Source: Siphonodentalium dalli (taxonomy: Eukaryota; Mollusca; Scaphopoda; Gadilida; Siphonodentaliidae). Taken from it: DNA of 64,000 bases. The translations under genes were made by a program, and so were the position numbers. Where the stretch lies: positions 44,771,797-44,835,796 of the forward strand of contig CP136061.1 in assembly GCA_032622095.1 (NCBI GenBank), read 5' to 3'. Positions 1 through 9,044 of the stretch are shown here, in pieces. The notes beneath the pieces were generated by a model. It was not told the origin of the DNA and made no database searches. It saw only the letters and a program-made list of their open reading frames with translations. The number at the start of each line of letters is the position of its first letter. The first letter of the stretch is position 1.

Positions 1-504
1 CAGCATGGTTTATTGTATAAAACAGTCGGTGTAATATGAATCGTATATACGTGACACGTATATAGTGGAGCAACCACACATGATGTGCCTCAAATATGTC
101 TTTTTTCGGCCACAAAAAATAAGAATAATTTATGTAACATCATAAAGTGGTCACGACGGAGACGACATGCCAACTTGACAAGACAAATCGTGGATTGTAA
201 AATCTTGTCTGGATTCTCGTCATGACTTCTTCATTTTTAGTTTTCATTAAGCGAACAAACGAAATTGGTCTAAATGAAATTAATAGACCTAAATCACATG
301 TGAATTCTTCGTAAGTTGTGAAGTGGTTAGTTTCATTTCTATCGCGATGCTTCATTTTCAATTCCGCGGTTTTTTTTTTTTGCAATCTCCATACGGTTGC
401 TAACCGGAAGTCACGTGACAAATTCTCCAAAATCTATACCCGCGATCTTGAAAAATTACTGATGGATATAGAAAAATATATATGACGTTGACCATTCAAC
501 TGCC
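1..504. other. No recognised feature
   Basis: AT-rich sequence with a T-run near 370-381. A minus-strand frame of 96 codons (140-430) shows no domain, composition or context that supports a gene. I see no repeat shared with the rest of the window. Confidence 0.5.
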
Positions 505-657
505 TTAACCCTTTACCCAACAAACCGGCCAAAACCGGCCAAATAAAGCTTCAACAGCCTAAAATATCTTCGGTCTGTCTCAATAGAACCATACAAATAT
601 GGATATCATTGGAACCGACTCCTTGACCACATTGTGATAGTTACAGTTATGCCCTGT

Positions 658-726
658 GCCAATGCATTCTCTTATATATGCGAGTCGACCATAGGTCGCC
701 TCGCATATATAAGAGAATGCATTGGC
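658..726. repeat. 69-bp palindrome, left arm of core
   Basis: It reads GCCAATGCATTCTCTTATAT and onward to a GTCGACCATAGGTCGCC centre, then returns to GCATTGGC. It can form a long hairpin or cruciform. The partner at 806-874 is the same sequence inverted. Thirteen good copies exist in the window: 658, 806, 28348, 28496, 36508, 36786, 41948, 42096, 43191, 43486, 45047, 45344 and 56673. Two degraded copies lie near 47627 and 47972. Confidence 0.9.
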
Positions 727-805
727 CTAAAATAAATCTTTTTTTAACACTTTTTACCATTTTTTCTTACATTCTTTAACAATTTTATAATTTTTAATGT
801 GTTAA

Positions 806-874
806 GCCAATGCATTCTCTTATATATGCGAGGCGACCTATGGTCGACTCGCATATATAAGAGAATGCATTGGC
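806..874. repeat. 69-bp palindrome, right arm of core
   Basis: Inverted partner of the palindrome at 658-726. Together they are bracketed by CCCTGTGCC and GGCACAGGG, which mark the limits of a core also found inside unrelated carriers. Confidence 0.9.
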
Positions 875-1105
875 ACAGGGCCCTTCTGTTGGGTAAAGGG
901 TTATAGGTATAAGCACCCTTGATGGTTGCTATGATGTATGCCGAGTGATGCTCTCATCCAGGGTATCTTTGGTCGTCGATCGGATATCGCTGCAGTATAG
1001 AATGATCCAATCAAGGCTGTATACGCAAGCGAATATATATATACCCTGTGTTGAGTCGCTGCGAAATAAACCCGACTGGAGAATATATCACTACATATGT
1101 GCAGG

Positions 1106-1588
1106 AGATCATGCCATGAATCCCTACTCTGGTTAACGCCCGTATGGATCATATTTCACCAGTATAAAACCTTGGAACTTTTGAAGTTTTGACAGGGAAC
1201 CTTTTAAATCCGAAACAATAACGCGGGAAGTTTATTTCTTAGTTGTTATCTGTTCCTTAATAATGTACTTCATTGCATGTAGGTGATTGTCTCAACTAAA
1301 AATTCATGCTTTTCTCTGACTTTTGTGAGCAGAATTCGCAATAAACAGCTAATTAATTACCCAGGAGAAATTCCACAATTGTAAGCGACGCAAAGCAAAA
1401 TCTCTCACAAATTCAATTAAATCGTGAAATTTCTAGATGGGACCTTCATCTACAGTGCATTACATTATTAAGGAACAGATAATAACAAAGAAATATATTC
1501 TCAGTGTTATTTTTTCGATTTTCCCTGTCAAAATTTCAAAAAGGTCCAAGGTTTTGTACTACCAGAGCAGAGATTCAAGGCATGATCT
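1106..1588. mobile_element. Foldback element
   Basis: Long imperfect inverted repeat. AGATCATGCCATGAATC at the left returns inverted at 1571-1588, and inner segments (AAAACCTTGGAACTTTT, and a stretch around CTGTTCCTTAATAATGTA) also pair. The arms are each roughly 190 bp. No open frame is supported. A solo copy of one arm lies at 10051-10130. Confidence 0.7.
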
Positions 1589-1610
1589 GGAGGTGCAGTG
1601 AGTTGAGTCG

Positions 1611-1670
1611 TTTCCGGCCGAGGCCCTGTAGGATACTCGGACTGCAGTGTGTAAGTCCCTTCACCCTTGG
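1611..1670 (-). other. Two-hairpin structured module (copy A)
   Basis: Read on the minus strand it forms an outer stem AGGGTG:TATCCT using two G-U pairs, an internal AAGG, an inner hairpin (GGACT:AGTCC), a CGA spacer, and then a second hairpin at GGCCTCGGCC. The same layout recurs at 1691-1745, 2352-2408, 2975-3030, 3061-3123, 3973-4028, 42512-42571 and 56342-56407 with different stem sequences. GGAGGTGCAGT before it and GGAGTTGCAGT after it may be a decayed target duplication. Function unknown. Confidence 0.5.
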
Positions 1671-1690
1671 AGTTGCAGTATAGGTTTGGA

Positions 1691-1745
1691 GTTGGGATGA
1701 TACCCGGGAAGATTTGAAAGGGCCGTCGGCCCTCTCCTACAACCC
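1691..1745 (-). other. Two-hairpin structured module (copy A2, decayed)
   Basis: The inner hairpin AGGGCC/GGCCCT is intact. The flanking GGGTTG...CTTCCC outer stem has two mispairs and the second hairpin is short. It aligns with copy E at 3973-4028 in the order and spacing of its segments, so it is probably a degraded member. Confidence 0.35.
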
Positions 1746-2351
1746 ACTTTTAAATGCCATGATTCCGCTGAAGAGCGTTTGTAGAGTTTGCGAGATTGAT
1801 ATATACTCATGCACAGTGGGTGTTTGCCTACTGTGCATGATGTGGATGCCACCAAAGCAAGAAGCAAAGCCCCACCCCCATTCCGAACTAGGACCGGCGG
1901 AGAAGACTTACCTTGATTTCTCTGTGTGAGTTTTGTGTGTTGATATACATATATATTGTTTTGAGTTGTCAAATTTAGTGCTTGCATGGACTCCAGTTGC
2001 CTTAGTCTGTTGTATTCCGGGCTTGTCCTATGGGCTCAACTCTAGGAAAAGGGTGCAGTGCCAGCCGGTTGACTTAAGGTCGGTTGGGGCTCCGCAACTC
2101 TCGATGGTGCAATGCCCGCCTTCCACTCCTGTGCTAGTGTCAGAACCTGTTTGCCTGGTTGTGTGGTGCGTGCGCAGATGAGGATGCAGCTGAGGCCAGA
2201 CTGTGTTGGTCGGTGTGTCTCTGAGTGCAGGTTTGGAGTGCCAAGTATATAGTGTTTCTAATTATTGTGTCCCACCCGTCCTCCCATATATAAGCAAAGG
2301 CGCGGGTGAAAGCATGTATTTTCAAATTGGAGGTTCAGCAGGGATTGCAGT
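1746..2351. other. Unassigned part of composite element
   Basis: Moderately GC-rich sequence between structured modules A2 and D. It holds a small hairpin ATGCACAGT...ACTGTGCAT (about 1809-1840). Short frames on both strands show no recognisable protein. It is placed in the same composite as 2352-4028 by module content only. Confidence 0.3.
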
Positions 2352-2408
2352 TTGGGGGGCTAACACCGGAATGGGCGAATAGACCGAGATGTCTATTCCT
2401 TCACCCCT
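2352..2408 (-). other. Two-hairpin structured module (copy D)
   Basis: Minus strand: outer stem GGGGTG:CATTCC (two G-U pairs), AAGG, inner hairpin AATAGAC/GTCTAT, a CGCC spacer, then a weak second hairpin. It lies just downstream of the decayed frame at 2483-2955, in the same direction. Confidence 0.45.
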
Positions 2409-2482
2409 CATTTTTTAAGCTTTCATTTTAAGGATCACAACAACAACAACAATAAAAAAGAGCATTTGTATACAGACAAAAA

Positions 2483-2955
2483 TTAGTTCTTTTTGTGTTT
2501 CTTTTTCTTAGGTGGCTTTTCTCCTGAGGATAGATATGATGATTTGTCCTTCCGTTCTTTGTCTTTGCTGTTGGACACTCGGAGCACTCTGTCGGCCTCT
2601 TCTAAAGTCTTGTCAATTCTTTCTTGTTGCTATGACATTGCTTGAAGCATGGCTCTCTGTTGTTCTTTTTCATCCTCATCTTCGACATGATTGTTGTTGT
2701 TGTTGGTGGTGGTGGAGCTGGGGGACACCGGGATAAGGTGGAATTCCGGTGTCCGAGGTGGAAGGCTGTCCAACTCCACGTCGAAGCTGGCGACAGGAAC
2801 ATCTGGGGTAGTGTCCACGTCCCTGTCTCGGCTCGCCTCGACGACGACAGCAGGGACCTCCGGCAGATCAACGGAGTCCCTGCTAGCTGGTGCAATGTCG
2901 CCTGTCTACATGCAGATCGGGTCGTCTGGGTGTCTCTCAGACAACTCCGACTGAA
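2483..2955 (-). pseudogene. Decayed element-encoded frame with lysine-rich tail
   Basis: On the minus strand one continuous frame runs to a TAA at 2483-2485 with two in-frame TAG codons, near 2912 and near 2630. Between the stops the translation is acidic and proline/serine-rich, with an asparagine run (TTTNNNNN). After the second stop it continues sensibly (QQERIDKTLEEADRVLRV) to a basic end, KPPKKKKHKKN. The design of acidic middle and poly-lysine C-terminus matches the frame at 3193-3903, so this is probably a second, broken protein of the same element or an older copy. No known family recognised. Confidence 0.5.
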
Positions 2956-2974
2956 GGTGCAGAGAATGAGTGGT

Positions 2975-3030
2975 TCGGGGGGGCTAGCCCGGGATTGTCG
3001 GAAGGACCGAATGGTCCTCCCCTTAATCCC
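2975..3030 (-). other. Two-hairpin structured module (copy C)
   Basis: Minus strand: perfect outer stem GGGATT:AATCCC, AAGG, inner hairpin AGGACC-ATTC-GGTCCT, CGAC, then a second hairpin GGGCTAGCCC. The outer stem differs from copy E (GGGGTG:CATCCC) at paired positions, which is compensatory change. TGAAGGTGCAG (2952-2962) and TGAAGGTACAG (3031-3041) flank it as a near-perfect 11-bp direct repeat. Confidence 0.55.
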
Positions 3031-3060
3031 TGAAGGTACAGTAGCAGGAACGGGATTTGC

Positions 3061-3123
3061 GTGCCCGCCCGAAGGGCGGCACGAGGACGGTGTGGGCTCA
3101 CCGGAGGTCGCCCTTACGCCCTG
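3061..3123 (-). other. Two-hairpin structured module (copy F) at the 3' side of the 236-codon frame
   Basis: Minus strand: outer GGGCG:CGTCC, inner GGGC:GCCC, then a strong hairpin of CGCCC/GGGCG with flanking GTGC/GCAC. It follows the stop of the 236-codon frame by about 70 bp. The equivalent copy at 56342-56407 sits at the same place after the second copy of the frame, just before that insertion ends. Confidence 0.5.
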
Positions 3124-3192
3124 TCTTGAGTTTTCTTGGTATTGGGAACCAGTCTAGGCCTAGGCTCAGGAGGGTCAGGTGAGGTTGGGTTC

Positions 3193-3903
3193 TTAGCTTT
3201 TGTTCTTTTTCTTTTTCTTGTCTTCCTTCTTTTTCTTCTTCTTCGGTGGTGGTGAAGTGGAACATCTGGATGATGATGATGAAGGAAGAGGTGAGATCGG
3301 CAGAGAAGGTCTGACGTACTCGTCGTCATACATTTTCTTCAGGATGTCGTCTACGTTGATGGTACTTAGGTCGATGTGCCTCATGACTTGGGCGGACGAG
3401 TCTTCGGTTGAGGGTGAAGTCTCTGGCTCTTTCTCTTGGTAGTCCGGTGTCTTCGGAACGAAGTCGGAGGGGTCCTCGTCTTCGTCTTCAGTATCGGTAT
3501 CCTCGTCTGGTCGTGGTGGTGATGCTGGTGATGGTGGTGGTTCCATCTCCCGGACGACAGAATGGGCCGGGTTCTCAGCTGGATGGGCGAGGTCGACTGG
3601 TGAAGTTCCGGTCGATTTCTTCGCTTTCCATGCAGCGAGTCTTTCGGCATCTCTCTTTTTCATCGATGGTGTTTTCTTTTTCTTCTTTCCCTTCTTCTGT
3701 CGAGGCTTCCGAGCTGATTCGGTAATATCCGAGCCCTTCCCGGTAGGGAGCCCTGAAAAGAGCTTTGCCGGGCCGGACTGGAAGTCCAGAATCAGCTGGT
3801 ATCCGCCTTTGTGAGCGTGGAATGACCAGCTCAAACAAGGCGTGACATGCAGGGCTTCCAGCATGCTGGTGACACTAATTGGGATTAGCGGTGGCGAGTT
3901 CAT
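3193..3903 (-). CDS. Unknown element-encoded protein, lysine-rich tail (236 codons)
   Basis: Intact frame from ATG (3901-3903) to TAA (3193-3195). Residues 1-60 form a hydrophobic/aromatic region (LSWSFHAHKGGYQLILDF). About 65-100 is a basic stretch with a charged helix-like segment (TPSMKKRDAERLAAWKAKKS). About 115-200 is acidic, with runs of Asp/Glu and Pro/Ser. The end is poly-Lys. A related copy, frameshifted, lies at 55558-56270 inside an insertion with target duplication, so this is a repetitive-element gene rather than a host gene. Similar PS-x-K-x-R-D-x-x-R segments are familiar from repeat-encoded proteins of aquatic invertebrates, but I cannot name the family. It has no reverse transcriptase, transposase or protease motif. 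Nucleic-acid binding is a guess from charge. Confidence 0.55.
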   Translation of the reverse strand: MNSPPLIPISVTSMLEALHVTPCLSWSFHAHKGGYQLILDFQSGPAKLFSGLPTGKGSDITESARKPRQKKGKKKKKTPSMKKRDAERLAAWKAKKSTGTSPVDLAHPAENPAHSVVREMEPPPSPASPPRPDEDTDTEDEDEDPSDFVPKTPDYQEKEPETSPSTEDSSAQVMRHIDLSTINVDDILKKMYDDEYVRPSLPISPLPSSSSSRCSTSPPPKKKKKKEDKKKKKNKS

Positions 3904-3972
3904 CCTGAGAGGTGGCGATCCAAGCTCTCTGGAGGTCCGACTGCGAATGTGATGTATGAGAGAGTGAGTAGA

Positions 3973-4028
3973 TGGGCGCGAAGCGCCCGGGATGGTCGAA
4001 AAGATCGAGTGATCTTCTCCTTCACCCC
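3973..4028 (-). other. Two-hairpin structured module (copy E), upstream of the 236-codon frame
   Basis: Best-formed copy. Minus strand: outer GGGGTG:CATCCC, AAGG, inner hairpin AAGATC-ACTC-GATCTT, CGAC, then second hairpin GGGCGC-TTC-GCGCCC. It lies about 70 bp before the ATG at 3903, so it would be in the 5' leader of a transcript carrying that frame. Confidence 0.6.
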
Positions 4029-4273
4029 ATTGATGTATGAATGAACCCGAGTGCGTATATATATGCGTTTAGTGCAGACGTACAACATGACAATCGACCA
4101 ATTAAAACAATGGGTACGATCAGGTGACATCGATGACAGACTAATCGATTAGTGTCGGCTCTAGAGATAATGTAAGCAGGTTTCAGACGCTGATTAATCA
4201 ATTAGAAGGGGATCCGCGTACTCGTTGCATGATATGAGGTCGATGTCTACAACATGGACGACAAATATGATCT

Positions 4274-4718
4274 CAAGCCTGCAAATAGTGTGTCTGTCAT
4301 TTTCAGAATGAGGTCCCCAGAGGGTGAATTTAGTGACTCTATCCCGTACAGCGGACTAGCGTCACCAAATTCACCCTCTGTGAACCCCATTCTGCTGAAG
4401 CCTCAACTGCTATGGGAGACCTATCGGACCATATTGAAGTTCTCCAGTTGAGTTTGGTGATGTTCACCAATTAGTCACCTTGACTATCCATTTGATCTTC
4501 TACAGATCAAGGGATACAGAAACTTCTCAGAAGGGAAAAAGTCATTAAAACATTGTTAATTTGAGACTATAGATACTTCCCAGAAGATGAAGCCTAAGCT
4601 TAATGAGTTCCCAAGAGGGTGAATTTTGTGATGCTGGCCCATTGTGCGGGATAGCATCACTAAATTCACCCTCTAGAACCTCATTCTGCAAATGACAAAC
4701 ACACTATTTGCAACCTTG
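4274..4718. mobile_element. Foldback MITE with palindromic ends (GAGGTCCCC family, copy 1)
   Basis: TIRs of about 40 bp (CAAGCCTGCAAATAGTGTGT left, inverted at 4679-4718). Each is followed by a palindrome of about 110 bp built on CAGAGGGTGAATTTAGTGA and its complement around a short GCGG centre. The central part (4400-4610) is non-coding. Other copies: 6038-6256, 17078-17633, 41643-42483. Confidence 0.8.
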
Positions 4719-4960
4719 ACTGATTTAGAGATACATGCTACGAACATCTTCGATCTGCATGTCACGTCTTGATAAAATGTTCCTTTCGTCAATTGACGGC
4801 GAATGATTCGGCCATGTGTTCTAATCGATACGTGGAATATAGACCTATTGTGGAATTTAAGGGTACGCTGATACGCTGGCAAGTTTGTACGGTATGTTTT
4901 GCAGGCATTTAGTCATAGAAAACCACACTGTGTCGGAATATCAACGGAAACGTGCATATA

Positions 4961-5500
4961 TAGAGGATCTGCAACTGGTCCCCAGTTTATAGTGGAATTT
5001 ACAAAACGAGTTTTGTAATTTCCGCTATATAAACTGAGGACGAGTTGCAGATTCTATTTATTACATTATCCAAAACATCGACAAAACATACTTTGATCAA
5101 CAAATTGGACGCGAATTCACATCGGCTTCTATAAGGCATGCGATGACGGTTCACTTAACTATTCGTTGTTAGCCCGCGTAAAGAAATAGTCCCAGATAAA
5201 TAAAGACTATAATGCGCATTTAATGGCGTATATTTAATGACATTACTTTTCAAACTCTTCATTCGTGTTAGTTTGTTGGAAAAATATTGGAAGCCATAGT
5301 ATTTTGAGACAAAGCGTACTGAATGTTAACGACAAACCGGAAGTCAAATGTAACCTGGCACTATTTCCTGTTAATAAACGAACGTTTAATATCACAATTT
5401 ATAGAATTGGTTTAATTAATTATTGAATGGAATAAGGGTAGGATCATGTAATAAATATATATACAATGTATACCAACGAGAACAATATGCATGAGAAATA
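4961..5500 (+). repeat. Dispersed repeat headed by a palindrome (copy 1)
   Basis: It starts with a 95-bp palindrome (4961-5055; TCCCCAGTTTATAG inverted at the other side). A body follows that matches 50600-51004 in reverse: shared segments include ACTTCCGGTTTGTCGT (as complement), GGAAATAGTGCCAG (as complement) and TGGGACTATTTCTTTACGCG. No coding frame is supported. Confidence 0.7.
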
Positions 5501-5789
5501 CATGGGGAACTAGACATGTAGAGATATTACTTGTCACGTGGTTAGCTGTGGTACAGATGCATTTTATATGCATGTTTCAGTTCATATTCTGGCATCAAAT
5601 CATTTTCTTCGACGAAATGTCCGAAAACCATGCATATACCGAGCAAACGTATACCACTGTATGAACGCACCCTAAAATTGGCACAGCCATGGCTTGTGTC
5701 TACATTGGTTGCCATGGCAATTGTTCCAAAAACTAAATATTTTATAAATAAAGCTACATCTTCAACTCGCCAATCAACAACAGCACCCC

Positions 5790-5818
5790 CCCCCCCCAAT
5801 CAACAACCCCCCCCCCAG
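5790..5818. repeat. C-rich simple repeat
   Basis: Two poly-C runs separated by AATCAACAA, within a stretch of CAACAA-type simple sequence (about 5775-5832). Confidence 0.8.
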
Positions 5819-5886
5819 TCAACAACAACAACTATAAACATCCTAGCTGTAGCCATGTGCCCAAATCAGTGAGTATAATTTGATAA

Positions 5887-5994
5887 CCTTACTCGTATTT
5901 AAATTCGCGCAGTACTATTTTTCGCTCAGTTGTAAATTCGCACAACGATGTGTGAGCGAAAAATAGTACTCCGCGAATGTAAATACGAGTAAGG
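5887..5994. repeat. 108-bp palindrome
   Basis: CCTTACTCGTATTTAAATTC at the left returns inverted at the right end. Inner GAGCGAAAAATAGTACT also pairs. The small loop near 5930-5950 makes it a strong hairpin. Confidence 0.85.
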
Positions 5995-6037
5995 TATAGT
6001 TATATATGACATGTGCACTAATACAACATGAACTGTG

Positions 6038-6256
6038 CAAGCCTTGAAATAGGGTGTCTGTCATTTGCAGAATGAGGTTCCCATAGGGTGGATTTAGTGA
6101 TGCTACCCCGCATAGCGGGCTAGCATCACCAAATTCACCCTCTGGGAACCTCATTCTGCTGAGGTGTAAGCAGAATGGGGTCCCCAGAGTGTAAATTTGG
6201 TGAAGCTAGCCCGCTATGTGGGGTAGCATCACTAAATTCACCCTCTGGGACCTCAC
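6038..6256. mobile_element. GAGGTCCCC-family foldback, collapsed copy (copy 2)
   Basis: One TIR (GTGTCTGTCATTTGCAGAAT) and two successive palindromes with no central region between them (junction near 6160). It looks like an internal deletion product of the 4274-4718 type. Confidence 0.75.
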
Positions 6257-6690
6257 GAAAACGTGTGAGATTGTATTATGATATCGACCACACGGGTCAT
6301 GATGATTTATTTTCTCGAGATATTCCTGATTGACATCGGAAACCATATAATACCTGTAATATATTGGTCGGACAAACAACATGTGTTAAGATCACGAAAT
6401 GCGTTGATCTCGGAGTGTCGTGACGTGCTTTACGCACCTCCTATATTTATAGCACCTGTTCTTGAAGTGCTGTGTGCTGTGTCGTTCAAGGTAGATGAAT
6501 AGGAGTGTTTACACTTTGCGACTAAAACTTACGTCAATGCAAACCTCGCGTGTGAGAATTACCATTTGGTGATAAAATAAATTCCCACCCGCAAACCAGT
6601 AAGGTTTGTGCATGACCAGCTTATTTTCATTGCTTCACCACAAGGTTGATCTAGTATTAACGCCAGGTGACAGTCTTTACCTGTTATTTC
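6257..6690. other. No recognised feature
   Basis: AT-rich; a 74-codon frame at 6278-6502 has no recognisable content. It borders the SINE-like unit that follows. Confidence 0.4.
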
Positions 6691-6694
6691 CGGG

Positions 6695-6875
6695 GTCACA
6701 CGTTGGCTCAGTTGGTCAGATGAAAGGCGCATTGGGCCAGCATACGCCGTCCAGCGATGGCAAGTTCGAATCCCGACCATGCAGAGCGAGTGTATGATCC
6801 ACACAACGGGAAAGTAACATGACGCGTGCGTGTATATCTGGTATATCAGGTTCACGATGTCGGTGGCCAAGTTTT
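6695..6875 (+). mobile_element. tRNA-derived SINE-like unit
   Basis: Internal RNA polymerase III promoter boxes in the tRNA order: A box TGGCTCAGTTGG (6704-6715) and B box AGTTCGAATCCC (6763-6774), 59 bp apart. A folded cloverleaf with a proper acceptor stem is not evident, so this is more likely a SINE head than a tRNA gene. It abuts the 3' end of an oppositely oriented LINE. Confidence 0.5.
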
Positions 6876-6884
6876 GACTTGAAA

Positions 6885-9043
6885 CCTATTTTATTTACAT
6901 AATATACAAAGGGATTGGGGCACAAGTTTTTACAACTTATGAAGCCCCTCTCCTAACATGATATAATAAAACACATGTGGTCAAGATGACGGTACAAACG
7001 TATTTACATGGTGATAAGTTATGAGCGATATAATGTGTAGTGGCTTCCAGAGATGATCATGCAGACTTGAGGTTGTTTCTTGGCTGAGAGAAAATTTGTA
7101 TTTAAAGAATGTCATACATGATGAATGTTTGGTATGATTGTCAAGACTTAGTGCCAATATATTATCTACTCTTAGTATTTGTATGCTGGCTGTAAAATAT
7201 AATGCATGGTACACTTGATGTGTTTTCTATTTTTGTTCTTGTAGTGCTCTGGAAGGCAATACAGATAATAAATCAGAATGAGATGTTTGAATGGGAGGTT
7301 TGTCCACTTGTGAGGTGAATGCCATATATCAAATTGAAATTTCGGAAGCATTGTTTTTAAGTATAGATTCTCAAATAAAATAAATATAATCATTTAGGGT
7401 CGAAACGCTTAGTCGCTGCAATATATTGCTGTGTGCTGGAAAACAGTTTCATATTTTTTGGGACGAGGTATAAGGTGTTCCACACATGAGTTCTGAAATA
7501 TTGCTTGAGATTTTCTCAAAGAATACTGAGCGATCACGTTGGTACAATGGGCACATGAAGAAATAGTGATAGTCGTCTTCAGATCGATTTCCACATGACC
7601 ATGCATGCGGGGCTGTCAGCGATATGATTTCCACATGACCATGCATGCGGGGCTGTCAGCGATATGATTTCCACATGACCATGTATGCGGGGCTGTCAGC
7701 GATATGATTTCCACATGACCATGTATGCGGGGCTGTCAGCGATATGATTTCCACATGACCATGTATGCGGGGCTGTCAGCGATATGATTTCCACATGACC
7801 ATGCATGCGGGGCTGTCAGCGATATGATTTCCACATGACCATGTATGCGGGGCTGTCAGCGATATGATTTCCACATGACCATGCATGCGGGGCTGTCAGC
7901 GATATGATTTCCACATGACCATGTATGCGGGGCTGTCAGCGATATGATTTCCACATGACCATGTATGCGGGGCTGTCAGCGATATGATTTCCACATGACC
8001 ATGCATGCGGGGCTGTCAGCGATATGATTTCCACATGACCATGCATGCGGGGCTGTCAGCGATATGATTTCCACATGACCATGCGGGGCTGTCAGCGATA
8101 TGATTTCCACATGACCATGTATGCGGGGCTGTCAGCGATATGATTTCCACATGACCATGCATGCGGGGCTGTCAGCGATATGATTTCCACATGACCATGC
8201 ATGCGGGGCTGTCAGCGATATGATTTCCACATGACCATGCACGCGGGGCTGTCAGCGATATGATTTCCACATGACCATGCATGCGGGGCTGTCAACGATA
8301 TGATTTCCACATGACCATGCATGCGGGGCTGTCAACGATATGATTTCCACATGACCATGCATGCGGGGCTGTCAACGATATGATTTCCACATGACCATGC
8401 ATGCGGGGCTGTCAACGATATGATTTCCACATGACCATGCATGCGGGGCTGTCAGCGATATGATTTCCACATGACCATGCATGCGGGGCTCTCAACGATA
8501 TGATTTCCACATGACCATGCATGCGGGGCTGTCAACGATATGATTTCCACATGACCATGCATGCGGGGCTGTCAACGATATGATTTCCACATGACCATGC
8601 ATGCGGGGCTGTCAGCGATATGATTTCCACATGACCATGCATGCGGGGCTGTCAGCGATATGATTTCCACATGACCATGCATGCGGGGCTGTCAACGATA
8701 TGATTTCCACATGACCATGCATGCGGGGCTGTCAGCGATATGATTTCCACATGACCATGCATGCGGGGCTGTCGGCGATATGATTTCCACATGACCATGC
8801 ATGCGGGGCTGTCAGCGATATGATTTCCACATGACCATGCATGCGGGGCTGTCAGCAATATCATTGTTCAACATATCACATCTGAGTTCACTGCAAAAAT
8901 TACGTATGCCAATTTGGACAATGGTCAGATTTTTTTCGCAAATGGGCAAAGAAATTACATTTTTGCCAAAAAGATTCTTGAAGTCCAATATATTCCAGCA
9001 ATTTCCTTTCTGTAAATTACAGGTTAATATACCAATAACTTGA
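6885..9043 (-). mobile_element. 5'-truncated LINE, C-terminal coding end and 3' UTR
   Basis: Minus strand from 9043: the translation contains VQIGIRNFCSELRCDMLN and then SPAC, the usual run-in to the C-terminal zinc knuckle of CR1/Jockey-like non-LTR retrotransposons. The knuckle resumes at about 7640 with CGN..EDDYHYFFMCPLYQRDR, followed by the typical short tail with a frameshift near 7460. The 3' UTR runs to an AATAAAATAG end near 6885. Between the two coding parts lies the 40-bp minisatellite. The reverse transcriptase and endonuclease regions are absent; the 5' side is cut by the element at 9045. Confidence 0.75.
7582..8856 (-). repeat. 40-bp minisatellite inside LINE zinc-knuckle coding region
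   Basis: About 32 tandem copies of a 40-bp unit (GATTTCCACATGACCATGCA then TGCGGGGCTGTCAGCGATAT). Copies differ mainly at CATG/TATG and AGC/AAC; one copy near 8063-8098 is 36 bp. The unit encodes part of the LINE knuckle, but 40 is not a multiple of three, so the expansion breaks the reading frame. Confidence 0.95.
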
Positions 9044-9044
9044 T

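Larger units (their letters stand above)
505..904. mobile_element. piggyBac-like MITE with double-palindrome core (copy 1)
   Basis: The ends are inverted: CCCTTTACCCAACA on the left and TGTTGGGTAAAGGG on the right. The left flank is TTAA and the right is TTAT, a decayed TTAA duplication. TTAA duplication plus CCCTTT ends is the hallmark of piggyBac-type non-autonomous elements. Inside lie two 69-bp near-perfect palindromes (658-726 and 806-874), inverted relative to each other, separated by a T-rich spacer. There is no coding capacity. Copies occur at 28195-28594 and 41799-42190. Confidence 0.8.

Noticed and set aside
2642-3157. 171-codon plus-strand frame
   Set aside because: Antisense shadow of the decayed minus-strand frame and the structured modules C and F.
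1611-4028. Hammerhead ribozyme as the identity of the two-hairpin module
   Set aside because: No CTGATGA and no CGAAAC core words in any copy on either strand.
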